A stretch of 64,000 nucleotides of DNA from Aquabacterium humicola. GTDB lineage: Bacteria; Pseudomonadota; Gammaproteobacteria; Burkholderiales; Burkholderiaceae_C. The notes beneath the pieces are model-generated. The model was not told the origin of the DNA, ran no database searches, and worked only from the letters and a program-made list of their open reading frames with translations. The position numbers and the translations under genes are program-made. The stretch spans positions 1-64,000 of the forward strand of contig NZ_JARGNB010000009.1 in the NCBI RefSeq assembly GCF_030167915.1, given 5' to 3'. Shown here piece by piece: positions 8,541 through 18,778 of this stretch (its first letter is position 1; the number at the start of each line of letters is the position of its first letter).

Positions 8541-9680
8541 ATGCCCGCACATCCGAACGGGAGTGGGAACGGGAAGACCGCGGCCGCCGCGAACACCGAC
8601 GCCGCGTACCTGCGCATCCAGGACGTGATGAAGGACTTCGGCGGCGTCAAGGCCGTCGACCACGTCAGCGTCGACATCGCGCGCGGCGAGATCTTCGCGC
8701 TGCTCGGCTCGTCCGGCTGCGGCAAGACGACGCTGCTGCGCATGCTGGCCGGCTTCGAGACGCCGAGCTCGGGCCGCATCGTGCTCGCCGGCCAGGACCT
8801 CGCCGGCCTGCCGCCCTACGAGCGCCCGATCAACATGATGTTCCAGTCCTACGCGCTGTTCCCGCACCTGACGGTATGGGACAACATCGCGTTCGGGCTG
8901 AGACGCGACCGCCTGCCGAAGGCGCAGATCGACGAGCGTGTCGACGCGATGCTGAAGCTGGTGCAGCTGGGCAAGTTCGCGAAGCGCAAGCCGCATCAGC
9001 TGTCCGGCGGCCAGCAGCAGCGCGTGGCGCTGGCGCGCAGCCTCGCGAAGCGGCCGCAGCTGCTGCTGCTGGACGAGCCGCTGGGCGCGCTCGACAAGAA
9101 GCTGCGCGAGGAGACGCAGATCGAGCTGGTCAACATCATCGAGCAGGTCGGCGTGACCTGCGTCATGGTCACGCACGACCAGGAAGAGGCGATGACCATG
9201 GCCTCGCGCATCGCGGTGATGAGCGAAGGCCGCTTCCTGCAGGTCGGTGCGCCGGCGGACATCTACGAGACGCCGTCGAACCGCTTCGTCGCCGACTTCA
9301 TCGGCAACGTCAACCTGATGCCCGGCACCGTCGAGGTCGACGAGCCTGACCACGTAGTCATCGGCGCGGCCGACTGCAAGCACTACGTCGGCCACGGCAT
9401 CACCGGCACGATCGGCATGCCGGTCACCGTCGCGCTGCGGCCGGAGAAGATCCACGTCTCGCGCCACAAGCCGGCCGACGAGTTCAACAGCGTGCTGGGC
9501 ACGATCAAGGAGCTGTCCTACTTCGGCGCCTTCACGGTCTACCACCTGGAGCTGCCGAGCGGCCAGCGCCTGAAGGTCTCGCAGGCCAACGTCGCGCGCC
9601 ACAAGGACGAGGAACTGACCTGGGGCGACAGCGTGTGGGCGCACTGGTCGCGCATGGCGCACGTGGTGCTGACGCAATGA
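8541..9680 (+). CDS. potA: Polyamine ABC transporter ATP-binding protein (PotA/PotG)
   Basis: The 379-residue ATPase has Walker A GSSGCGKTT (residues 56-64), Q-loop MMFQSYALFPH, signature LSGGQQQR (154-161), Walker B LLLLDEP (174-180) and the switch histidine in VTHDQEEAM. A C-terminal TOBE regulatory domain follows (about 285-375), as in PotA/PotG. It drives polyamine import through the two permeases encoded next. Its stop codon overlaps the permease start (ATGA at 9677-9680), showing tight coupling. Confidence 0.93.
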   Translation: MPAHPNGSGNGKTAAAANTDAAYLRIQDVMKDFGGVKAVDHVSVDIARGEIFALLGSSGCGKTTLLRMLAGFETPSSGRIVLAGQDLAGLPPYERPINMMFQSYALFPHLTVWDNIAFGLRRDRLPKAQIDERVDAMLKLVQLGKFAKRKPHQLSGGQQQRVALARSLAKRPQLLLLDEPLGALDKKLREETQIELVNIIEQVGVTCVMVTHDQEEAMTMASRIAVMSEGRFLQVGAPADIYETPSNRFVADFIGNVNLMPGTVEVDEPDHVVIGAADCKHYVGHGITGTIGMPVTVALRPEKIHVSRHKPADEFNSVLGTIKELSYFGAFTVYHLELPSGQRLKVSQANVARHKDEELTWGDSVWAHWSRMAHVVLTQ

Positions 9681-10612
9681 GCGCGGCGATGAAGCCACGG
9701 CTCGGACGCTGGCTGCGCGGCCGCCACGCCGTCATCGGCGTGCCGTACGCGTGGCTGCTGCTGTTCTTCCTGTTCCCCTTCCTGATCCTCGTGAAGATCA
9801 GCGTCTCCGAAATGGAGACCGTTACCTTCAAGGACCTCGTCACCTACAAGGAGGGTCTGCTGCAGCTGACGCTGAAGCTGTCGAACTACGTCTTCATTAC
9901 CGAGGACGCGCTCTACATCAAGACCTACATCGCGAGCCTGAAGTACGCGGCCGCGGCGACGGTGCTGTGCCTCGTCATCGGCTATCCGTTCGCCTACTTC
10001 ATGGCCCGCGCGAAGCCCACGGTGCAGCCGGCGCTGGTGATGCTGGTGATGCTGCCGTTCTGGACCTCGTTCCTGCTGCGCGTCTACGCGTGGAAGGGCC
10101 TGCTGTCCGAGCACGGCTGGGTGTTCGAGGCCATCGTCGGCACCGGGCTGGACCAGCTGCTGTTCCGCGCCGGCATGATTCCCGCGCCCGGCAAGCTGAT
10201 GTACACGCCCTTCTCGCTGGTGCTCGGCATGGCCTACACCTACATGCCGTTCATGGTGCTGCCGCTGTACGGCAACCTCGCGAAGCTGGACCTCCGGCTG
10301 CTGGAGGCGGCCTCCGACCTCGGCGCGACGCCGTGGACCGCCTTCTGGAAGATCACCGTGCCGCTGTCCAAGGCCGGCATCATCGCCGGCTCGATGCTGG
10401 TGTTCATCCCCTGCATCGGCGAGCTGGTGATCCCCGAGCTGCTCGGCGGCCCGGAGACGCTGATGATCGGCCGCGTGCTGTGGGACGAGTTCTTCTCGAA
10501 CAACGACTGGCCGATGGCCGCGAGCGTCGCGGTGGTGATGATCCTGCTGATCATCGTGCCGCTGGCGGTCTTCAACAAGTACCAGGCCGAGGCGCAGGAG
10601 GCGCGGCGATGA
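9677..10612 (+). CDS. potH: Polyamine ABC transporter permease (PotH/PotB type)
   Basis: The 311-residue inner-membrane protein has six predicted helices, starting with WLLLFFLFPFLILVKI. The cytoplasmic EAA loop that contacts the ATPase is visible as EAASDLGATPWTAFWK about two thirds along. It is the first of two permease subunits of the polyamine importer. The ATG at 9677 overlaps the potA stop; the longer frame from 9635 is rejected for that reason. Its own stop overlaps the start of the next permease (ATGA at 10609-10612). Confidence 0.93.
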   Translation: MSAAMKPRLGRWLRGRHAVIGVPYAWLLLFFLFPFLILVKISVSEMETVTFKDLVTYKEGLLQLTLKLSNYVFITEDALYIKTYIASLKYAAAATVLCLVIGYPFAYFMARAKPTVQPALVMLVMLPFWTSFLLRVYAWKGLLSEHGWVFEAIVGTGLDQLLFRAGMIPAPGKLMYTPFSLVLGMAYTYMPFMVLPLYGNLAKLDLRLLEAASDLGATPWTAFWKITVPLSKAGIIAGSMLVFIPCIGELVIPELLGGPETLMIGRVLWDEFFSNNDWPMAASVAVVMILLIIVPLAVFNKYQAEAQEARR

Positions 10613-11451
10613 AGCTGTCGTCCCTGAACCGTTCCTTCGCCAAGGCCTGGCTTGTCGGGGGCTACGCCTTCCTGTACCTGCCGATCGTCGCGCTGGTGCT
10701 GTACTCGTTCAACGACTCGCCGCTGCCGAACGTCTGGCGCGGCTTCACGCTGAAGTGGTACGCCGCGCTGGCGAACGACAACGAGATCCTGTCCGGTCTC
10801 TGGCTCAGCCTGCGCGTGGCCTTCTTCACCGCCTGCGGCTCGGTGGTGCTGGGCACGCTGGCCGCGGTCACGCTGGTGAAGTACCGGCGCTTCCGCGGCC
10901 GCACGGTGTTCTCCGGCATGGTCAATGCGCCGCTGGTGATGCCGGAGGTGGTGGTCGGGCTGTCGCTGCTGCTGATGCTGGTGTCGATGCAGCGCGCGAT
11001 CGGCGTTCCCGAGCGCGGCATGCTGACGATCTGGCTCGGCCACCTGCTGCTCGGCATGGCCTACGCCACCGTCGTCGTGCAGGCGCGGCTGCAGGACCTG
11101 AACCCGCAGCTCGAGGAAGCCGCGATGGACCTCGGCGCGAAGCCGCTGCAGGTCTTCCTGCTGGTGACCCTTCCGATGATCGTGCAGTCGCTGGGCTCGG
11201 CGTGGCTGCTCACGTTCACGATCTCGCTCGACGACGTCGTGCTGTCGGCCTTCCTGTCCGGCCCGGGCTCGACGACGATGCCGCTGGTGATCTTCTCGCG
11301 CGCACGGCTGGGGCTGAACCCCAGCGTCAACGCGGTCGCCACCATCATCGTCGGCATCGTCGCGATCGGCGTGCTGGTCGCGAGCTACCTGATCGCCCGC
11401 GCCGAGCGACGGCGCCAGCAGGAACTGTCGGCCGCGGCCCGCGGCGGCTGA
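10609..11451 (+). CDS. potI: Polyamine ABC transporter permease (PotI/PotC type)
   Basis: The 280-residue protein is the second permease. It begins with a hydrophobic helix YAFLYLPIVALVLYSFN, has the family SFNDSPLPNVWRGFTLKWY segment, and carries the EAA loop EEAAMDLGAKPLQVFLLV. It pairs with the PotH-like subunit and the ATPase to move polyamines across the inner membrane. Four-base start/stop overlaps across potA-potH-potI imply translational coupling. Confidence 0.93.
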   Translation: MKLSSLNRSFAKAWLVGGYAFLYLPIVALVLYSFNDSPLPNVWRGFTLKWYAALANDNEILSGLWLSLRVAFFTACGSVVLGTLAAVTLVKYRRFRGRTVFSGMVNAPLVMPEVVVGLSLLLMLVSMQRAIGVPERGMLTIWLGHLLLGMAYATVVVQARLQDLNPQLEEAAMDLGAKPLQVFLLVTLPMIVQSLGSAWLLTFTISLDDVVLSAFLSGPGSTTMPLVIFSRARLGLNPSVNAVATIIVGIVAIGVLVASYLIARAERRRQQELSAAARGG

Positions 11452-11509
11452 ACGCCTGCGGACGAACAAGACACCGAACAACCTAACGAACAACCCGAGA
11501 GGAGTGCCC

Positions 11510-12925
11510 ATGAAGAAGACGATCCCCCTGAGCGCCCTGACCGCACTCGCGCTCGCGCTTGCCGCGGCCTTTCCCGCGCAGGCGCAGAGCAACGCCGAGA
11601 TCCTGAAGGAGCTGCAGGACCTGAAGGCCAAGGTGGCCGACCTGGAAGCGAAGCTGAAGGCCCAGGAAGCCAAGGCCGCCGCGCCGACGACACCCCAGTG
11701 GGGCATGACGCCCGAGCAGGCGCGCGAGCTGAACCGCGTCGCGGTGAAGACCGAAGCGGTCGAGGACGCCATCGAGGCCCAGGGCCTGAAGATGTTCAAG
11801 ATCAACGGCTTCATGGACCCGACCTACGTCTACAACCAGCGCCAGCGGCGCGGCGGCTTCCAGTTCCTGAACGGGGTGGACAGCGACGGCTACAACTACG
11901 ACAACTCCTACTTCGGCAGCGTCTTCCTCGACCTGCAGAAGGAGATGGAAGGCGGCACCAAGTGGCGGCTGACGCTGGTGCCCAAGCGCGGCACCGGCGA
12001 CGTGATCGGCGAGAACTCGATCGTTCAGGAAGCCTCGGTGTCGATCCCGCTCGGCGACCTGCAGACGCGCGTCATCGCCGGCCAGGTGCCCGACTGGTCG
12101 GGCTACGAGTACCAGCAGGCCACGCTGAACAAGCTGATCTCGCACAACCTGCTCTACGACTTCACGCTGCCCACCACCTACACCGGCGTCGGCATGGAGT
12201 ACATCCGCGGCAAGTGGTGGAGCCGCTGGATGATCGCCAACGTCAATACCAGCAAGCGCCAGTCCGGCGAGCGTGCGCCGGCCTTCGCCTACCGCGTCGA
12301 CTACTCGCGCGGCGAGTTCCAGGGCTTCGGCTTCGCGGGCCTGCACGGCAAGGCCGCCAACTTCCGCGCGCAGGACGCGGCCAATCCGATCACCGGCGAG
12401 GCCTACGATGCGCGCGACACGCGCGTGAACCTGTTCGAGTTCGACGCCTACTTCATCCGCGGCGACTGGACCGTGCAGGGCCAGGCCAGCTTCGGCCAGC
12501 AGACGCGCGCGGCGATCACCGCCAACCCCGAGACGGGCGAACTGCGCGACAGCCAGTGGACCGGCGTCTCGGGCCTCGTCGCCTACAAGTTCATGCCGCG
12601 CTGGGAAGTCATCGGCCGCTTCGACCACATCCGCAACCGCAAGCATGGCGGCGGCCTGCTGGGCTACACCGCGGCCGACGACCGCAACGGCTTCGGGCCG
12701 GACGCCACGCTGGCCTGCGGCGACGCCTGGGTCGAAGGCTGCGACAAGGGCGCGAACCGCAGCGCGCTGTCGGTCGGCGTGTCGTGGCTGTACAACCTCA
12801 ACACCACCTTCAAGGCCGAGGCCCGCTACGACCGCGCGAACCTGCCCGTCTTCCTCGACGTTCGGACCGGCGAATACCGCAAGAGCAATGCGGTGTTCGG
12901 CACCTCGGTGGTCGTGAGCTTCTGA
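11510..12925 (+). CDS. Outer-membrane barrel protein of unknown function (DUF3138-like)
   Basis: The 471-residue protein has a signal peptide (MKKTIPLSAL start, AQA cleavage near residue 25), a short coiled coil (about 28-60, LKELQDLKAKVADLEAKLKA), then a long region of alternating aromatic strands. It ends in a terminal phenylalanine (VVVSF), the usual assembly signal of outer-membrane barrels. The overall look matches the Burkholderiales DUF3138 group, from memory and not searched. The ATG at 11510 follows GAGAGGAG; the GTG at 11504 is less likely. It lies between potI and puuC, so a polyamine porin role is a reasonable inference, not an established one. Confidence 0.8.
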   Translation: MKKTIPLSALTALALALAAAFPAQAQSNAEILKELQDLKAKVADLEAKLKAQEAKAAAPTTPQWGMTPEQARELNRVAVKTEAVEDAIEAQGLKMFKINGFMDPTYVYNQRQRRGGFQFLNGVDSDGYNYDNSYFGSVFLDLQKEMEGGTKWRLTLVPKRGTGDVIGENSIVQEASVSIPLGDLQTRVIAGQVPDWSGYEYQQATLNKLISHNLLYDFTLPTTYTGVGMEYIRGKWWSRWMIANVNTSKRQSGERAPAFAYRVDYSRGEFQGFGFAGLHGKAANFRAQDAANPITGEAYDARDTRVNLFEFDAYFIRGDWTVQGQASFGQQTRAAITANPETGELRDSQWTGVSGLVAYKFMPRWEVIGRFDHIRNRKHGGGLLGYTAADDRNGFGPDATLACGDAWVEGCDKGANRSALSVGVSWLYNLNTTFKAEARYDRANLPVFLDVRTGEYRKSNAVFGTSVVVSF

Positions 12926-12969
12926 CGAGGCCACACTCGACCGGATCCGACAGTCCCCAGGAGACCCCC

Positions 12970-14460
12970 ATGGCTGAAACCATCGACTGGCACGCCCGCG
13001 CGAAGGCGCTGCGCATCGACGGCCGCTGCGTGATCGACGGCGAGCGCCGCGCGGCGCTGTCCGGCGAGACCTTCGATTGCCTGTCGCCGATCGACGGCCG
13101 CTCGCTCGGCGCCGTCGCCCGCGGCCGCGAGGCCGACGTCGACGCCGCGGTGCGCGCCGCGCGCGCCGCCTTCGACGACGGCCGCTGGGCCGACAAGGCG
13201 CCGGCGCAGCGCAAACGCGTGCTGCAGAAGTTCGCCGACAAGATCCTCGCGGCCAAGGACGAGCTGGCGCTGCTCGAGACGCTGGACATGGGCAAGCCGA
13301 TCCAGTACGCCCTCTCCGTCGACGTGCCGTCCACCGCCCGCTGCATCCAGTGGTACGCCGAGGCGGTCGACAAGGTCTACGACGAGATCGCGCCGACGCC
13401 CCGGAGCGGCCTGGCGCTGATCACGCGCGAGCCGATGGGCGTGATCGGCGCGATCGTGCCCTGGAACTACCCGATGATCATGGCCGCGTGGAAGCTCGGC
13501 CCCGCGCTGGCCGCCGGCAACTCGGTGGTGCTCAAGCCCAGCGAGAAGAGTCCCCTGACCGCGCTGCGGCTGGCCGAGCTGGCGGTCGAGGCCGGGCTGC
13601 CGCCGGGCGTCTTCAACGTCGTGCCGGGCTACGGCCAGGAAGCCGGCGAGGCGCTGGCCCTGCACATGCAGGTCGACGCGATCGGCTTCACCGGCTCCAC
13701 GCGCACCGGCCGCCGCATGTACGAGTACGCCGGCCGCTCGAACCTGAAGCGTGTCTACAACGAGCTCGGCGGCAAGTCGGCCTTCGTCGTCTTCGACGAT
13801 TTCGCCGACGTCGAGCGCGCGGCGAAGACCGTCGCCGGCAGCATGTTCTTCAACCAGGGCGAGAGCTGCAATGCGCCGTCGCGGGTGTTCGTGCACGAGC
13901 GCATCGCTGAAGCGTTCGTCGCCATCGTCGCCGCCGAAGCGCCGGCCTACGCGCCGGCCGATCCGCTCGATGCGAAGACGGTGATGGGCGCGCTGGTGGA
14001 CGACACCCAGCTGAAGACGGTGATGGGCTACATCGACGCCGGCGCCAGCGAAGGCGCGCGGATTGCCGCGGGCGGCAAGCGCGCGCTTTCCGAAACCGGC
14101 GGCTACTACGTCGAGCCGACCGTGTTCGACGGCGTTGCCAATACGATGAAGATCGCGCGCGAGGAGATCTTCGGGCCGGTGATGAGCGTGATCCGCTTCA
14201 GCGACGAGGCCGAAGCGGTGAAGATGGCCAACGATTCCAGCTACGGCTTGCAGGCCAGCGTCTGGAGCGACAACATCAACCGGGCGCACCGCGTCGCTCG
14301 GCGCCTGCGCGCCGGCACGGTGCACGTCAACCAGTACGACGAGGACGACATCACCGTGCCCTTCGGCGGCTACAAGCAGAGCGGCAACGGGCGCGACAAG
14401 AGCCTGCATGCGTTCGACAAGTACACGGAGCTGAAGACCACCTGGATCCGCATCGATTGA
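12970..14460 (+). CDS. puuC: Gamma-glutamyl-gamma-aminobutyraldehyde dehydrogenase-like aldehyde dehydrogenase
   Basis: The 496-residue NAD(P)-dependent aldehyde dehydrogenase has catalytic C300 in NQGESCNAPSR and general base E265 in YNELGGKS, with PWNYPMIMAAWKLGPALAAGN forming the cofactor site. The family length is normal. In the Puu pathway it oxidises gamma-glutamyl-gamma-aminobutyraldehyde to gamma-glutamyl-GABA; related enzymes also take aminoaldehydes such as 3-aminopropanal. It is separated from puuB/D/A by the transporter and the outer-membrane gene but lies on the same strand with short gaps. Confidence 0.9.
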   Translation: MAETIDWHARAKALRIDGRCVIDGERRAALSGETFDCLSPIDGRSLGAVARGREADVDAAVRAARAAFDDGRWADKAPAQRKRVLQKFADKILAAKDELALLETLDMGKPIQYALSVDVPSTARCIQWYAEAVDKVYDEIAPTPRSGLALITREPMGVIGAIVPWNYPMIMAAWKLGPALAAGNSVVLKPSEKSPLTALRLAELAVEAGLPPGVFNVVPGYGQEAGEALALHMQVDAIGFTGSTRTGRRMYEYAGRSNLKRVYNELGGKSAFVVFDDFADVERAAKTVAGSMFFNQGESCNAPSRVFVHERIAEAFVAIVAAEAPAYAPADPLDAKTVMGALVDDTQLKTVMGYIDAGASEGARIAAGGKRALSETGGYYVEPTVFDGVANTMKIAREEIFGPVMSVIRFSDEAEAVKMANDSSYGLQASVWSDNINRAHRVARRLRAGTVHVNQYDEDDITVPFGGYKQSGNGRDKSLHAFDKYTELKTTWIRID

Positions 14461-14488
14461 CCACGAACCGACCTGACGGGAGCGTTGC

Positions 14489-15841
14489 ATGAAGGACCTG
14501 CGCGAGAGATTGCAAGCCAAGGGCGTGCACACGCTGCTGGCGCAGTTCACCGATATCTTCGGCGTCGCCAAGGGCAAGCTGGTGCCGCTGGCGCACCTGG
14601 ACGACCTGCTGACGGACGGCGCCGGCTTCAGCGGCCCGTCGATCGCCGGCACCGGGCTGCCGCGCACCGGCCCGCGCGGCGAGTACTGGGCGCGCGGCTA
14701 CGCCAGCACCGCGGTCGCGATGCCGTGGATGCCGGGCCATGCGCGCATCGTCTGCGACGGCTGGGTGGCCGGCGAGCCCTTCGATGCCTGCCCGCGCCAG
14801 GTGCTCAAGCGTGCCATCGAGCGCCTGGACGACCGCGGCTGGCACCTGCGCACCGGCATCGAGCCGGAGTTCTTCCTGCTCAAGCACGAGGACGGCCGGT
14901 GGCAACCCGCCGACGACCGCGACCACCTCGACAAGCCCAGCTACGACCTGAAGTCGCTGCCGCGCCAGCGCGATTTCCTGCAGGCACTGCACCAGTCGCT
15001 CACCGCCTGCCAGCTCGACATGCTGCAGATCGACCACGAGGACGCGCACGGCCAGTACGAGGTGAACTTCGGCTTCGACGACGCGCTGACCAGCGCCGAC
15101 AACCTGATGCTCTTCAAGATCGCCGCGCACGCGATGGCCGAGGAGCGCGGCATGGTCTTCTCGATGATGCCCAAGCCTTTCGCGAACCAGCCGGGCAGCG
15201 GCATGCACTTCCATGTGTCGCTCTGGAAGGGCCTGGGCGTCGACGGCAGCAACCTGTTCATGCCGCACACGCCCGACGGTGCGGCCGACCCCGCGGCCGG
15301 GCTGTCGCCGCTGGGGCGGCACTTCGTCGCCGGCGTGCTGGCGCATGCGCCCGCCCTGGCCGCGCTGGCGGCACCGACGGTCAACAGCTACAAGCGCCTG
15401 GTCGTCGGCGAGTCGCTGTCCGGCACCAGCTGGGCGCCGGCGCACATCGCGCATGGCGCGAACAACCGCACGGCGCTGGTGCGCACGCTGTCCGGCCGCT
15501 TCGAATGGCGGCTGCCCGATGCGTCGGCGAACCCGTACCTGGCCAGCACCGGGCTGATCGCCGCCGGCCTCGACGGCATCGACCGCAAGCTCGAGCTGCC
15601 GCCGGCCCAGGATGACGACCTGTTCGAGCTCGGCCTCGCCGAGATTCGGCGGCGGGGCATCGCCACGCTGCCGCAGAGCCTGGATGAAGCGCTCGATGCG
15701 CTGCAAGCCGACGAGGTGCTGACCACCGCGCTGGGCGAGACGCTGACGACGCAGTTCCTGGCACTCAAGCGCGCGGAATCGCTGGCCTACCAGCGCCACG
15801 TCAGCGACTGGGAACTGCAGCGCTACGCGGCGGCGTTCTGA
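14489..15841 (+). CDS. Second glutamine synthetase family ligase (GlnT/type III-like)
   Basis: The 450-residue protein has the glutamine synthetase fold but differs clearly from the PuuA-like protein at 4445. It begins MKDLRERLQAKGVHTLLAQ and carries TGIEPEFFLLK, HEDAHGQYEVNF, GSGMHFHVSLW and NNRTALVR. It resembles GlnT-type and glutamate-amine ligase proteins. It probably gamma-glutamylates an amine, perhaps a different polyamine from the first enzyme. It follows puuC by 28 bp and precedes a DMT transporter with a 4-bp gap. True glutamine synthesis cannot be excluded from sequence. Confidence 0.82.
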   Translation: MKDLRERLQAKGVHTLLAQFTDIFGVAKGKLVPLAHLDDLLTDGAGFSGPSIAGTGLPRTGPRGEYWARGYASTAVAMPWMPGHARIVCDGWVAGEPFDACPRQVLKRAIERLDDRGWHLRTGIEPEFFLLKHEDGRWQPADDRDHLDKPSYDLKSLPRQRDFLQALHQSLTACQLDMLQIDHEDAHGQYEVNFGFDDALTSADNLMLFKIAAHAMAEERGMVFSMMPKPFANQPGSGMHFHVSLWKGLGVDGSNLFMPHTPDGAADPAAGLSPLGRHFVAGVLAHAPALAALAAPTVNSYKRLVVGESLSGTSWAPAHIAHGANNRTALVRTLSGRFEWRLPDASANPYLASTGLIAAGLDGIDRKLELPPAQDDDLFELGLAEIRRRGIATLPQSLDEALDALQADEVLTTALGETLTTQFLALKRAESLAYQRHVSDWELQRYAAAF

Positions 15842-15845
15842 TCAT

Positions 15846-16763
15846 TTGAGCCGCGCGCCGCTGCTGGCCTATGCGAGCCTGGCGGCCAGCATGGCGCTGG
15901 TCGGCAGCTACGTCGGCTTGTCGCGGGTGCTGGTCGCCGTCTTCCCGGTGTTCCTGCTGGCCTGGCTGCGCTTCGGCATCGCGGCGATCGCGATGCCGCA
16001 CTGGCTGCAGCGCGGCCCGGCCGAGCCGGCGCTGTCGCCGCACGACCGGCGCCTGCTCTTCCTGGAAAGTTTCCTCGGCAACTTCCTGTTCTCGATCTGC
16101 ATGCTCTACGGCGTGCTGCTGACCTCGGCGGTCGCTGCCGGCGTCGTGATGGCCGGCCTGCCGGCGGCGGTTGCGCTGCTGTCGCGGGTGTTCCTCGGCG
16201 AACGCCTGACGCCGCGGCTCGTTGCCGCGATCGGCTGTGCGGCGGCCGGCATCGCCTTGCTGGCGCTCGCCCGGACGCCTGGCGGCGGCGACCATGCGGC
16301 TGCGGCGCCGACCGCCCTGCCCGCCTGGCTCGGTCCGCCGCTGCTGGTGGCCGCACTGCTGTGCGAAGCGAGCTACGTGGTGATCGGCAAGCGCCTCACC
16401 GGCCAGGTGTCGGCGCGCCGAATCAGCGCGCTGATCAACCTGTGGGGCTTCGCGCTGGTGACGCCGCTGGGCCTGTGGCAGGCGCTGGACTTCGATTTCC
16501 GCGCCGTCCCCACCGGCACCTGGTCGCTGCTGGTGTTCTATGCGCTGGCCGCCAGCGTGGTCAGCGTGTGGCTGTGGATGAAAGGCCTGGCGCAGGTGCC
16601 GGCGCAACGCGCCGGCGTGTTCGCGGTGCTGCTGCCGGTGGCCGCGGCGCTGGTCGGCGTGGTCTGGCTCGGTGAACCGTTCGGCAGCGCGCACCTGGCC
16701 GCGTTCGGGCTGGCGCTGGCCGGATTGCTGCTGGCGGTGTGGCCGACGGGTCGTCGAGCCTGA
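15846..16763 (+). CDS. EamA/DMT family transporter
   Basis: The 305-residue membrane protein has about ten hydrophobic segments in two EamA repeats, as in drug/metabolite exporters. The likely start is TTG at 15846, four bases after the preceding stop; no good ATG lies nearby. The first residues (LLAYASLAASMALVGSYVGLSRV) already form the first helix, so the start cannot be much later. As the last gene of the polyamine run it may export an amine or amino acid product. Substrate is unknown. Confidence 0.8.
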   Translation: MSRAPLLAYASLAASMALVGSYVGLSRVLVAVFPVFLLAWLRFGIAAIAMPHWLQRGPAEPALSPHDRRLLFLESFLGNFLFSICMLYGVLLTSAVAAGVVMAGLPAAVALLSRVFLGERLTPRLVAAIGCAAAGIALLALARTPGGGDHAAAAPTALPAWLGPPLLVAALLCEASYVVIGKRLTGQVSARRISALINLWGFALVTPLGLWQALDFDFRAVPTGTWSLLVFYALAASVVSVWLWMKGLAQVPAQRAGVFAVLLPVAAALVGVVWLGEPFGSAHLAAFGLALAGLLLAVWPTGRRA

Positions 16764-16790
16764 AACACACGCTCGCTTCGCGCGCTAGGG

Positions 16791-17878
<1,088 letters not shown>

Positions 17879-17882
<4 letters not shown>

Positions 17883-18751
17883 CCGAGCAGCCTCCCGGCG
17901 ATGAACTTCAAGCGCTCGACCACCGCCGGATCGCGTGCGGCCGGCGCGGTGATCAGCGCATGGTCCAGCGAACGCCGGCACGCGCAGGCCGCGGCGCCGG
18001 CATCGTGGCACGCCGCTTCGGCGACGCGCGCGACGAGCGAGCGCCCCTTGTCGGCGTTCGACAGCAGCACGCGGATGATGGCGTCGACGGTCACCGCGTC
18101 ATGCTGCGGGTGCCAGCAATCGAAGTCGGTGACCATGGCCACCGAGGCGTAACAGAGTTCGGCCTCGCGGGCGAGCGCCGCCTCGGGCCAGTTGGTCATG
18201 CCGATCACGTCTGCATTCCACGAACGGTACAGGCGCGACTCGGCCAGCGTGCTGAACTGCGGCCCTTCCATCGCCAGGTAGGTGCCGCCGCGAGTGGCGG
18301 CGATGTCCAGTGTTCCCAACGCCTGTTGCAGATGGTCGCCAAGCCGGCCGCACACCGGATGCGCCATCGACACGTGCGCGACGAGGCCGCTGCCGAAGAA
18401 GCTCTTCGCGCGGGCGGTCGTGCGGTCGATGAACTGGTCGACCAGAACGAAGTGGCCCGGCGGCAGGTCCGCGCGCAGGCTGCCCACCGCACTGAGCGAC
18501 AGCACGTCGGTGACACCCAGGTGCTTCAGGGCGGCGATGTTGGCGCGGTAGTTGACCTCCGACGGCGGGATGCGGTGCCCGCGCCCATGGCGCGGCAGGA
18601 AGGCGAGCTTCGCCGGCCCCCGGGGGGTCGGCAAGGTGCCGGTGAAGAGCTGGTCCGATGGCGCACCCCAGGGCGTATCGACGCTCACCCATGCGGTGTC
18701 CTGCAGGCCGGCGAGTTCGTAGATGCCGCTGCCGCCGATGATGCCGAGCAT
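17879..18751 (-). CDS. mtnP: S-methyl-5'-thioadenosine phosphorylase
   Basis: The 290-residue enzyme is a PNP/MTAP-family phosphorylase (MLGIIGGSGIYELAGL, LPRHGRGHRIPPSEVNYRAN, MEGPQFSTLAES, GMTNWPEAALAREAE). It cleaves methylthioadenosine to adenine and methylthioribose-1-phosphate, the substrate of MtnA, whose gene follows with a 4-bp overlap. The two genes form a small methionine salvage operon on the reverse strand. No later salvage genes are seen in the window. Confidence 0.93.
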
Positions 18752-18778
18752 GCACGCTCCTTTCGAGTCGAAGATCGT

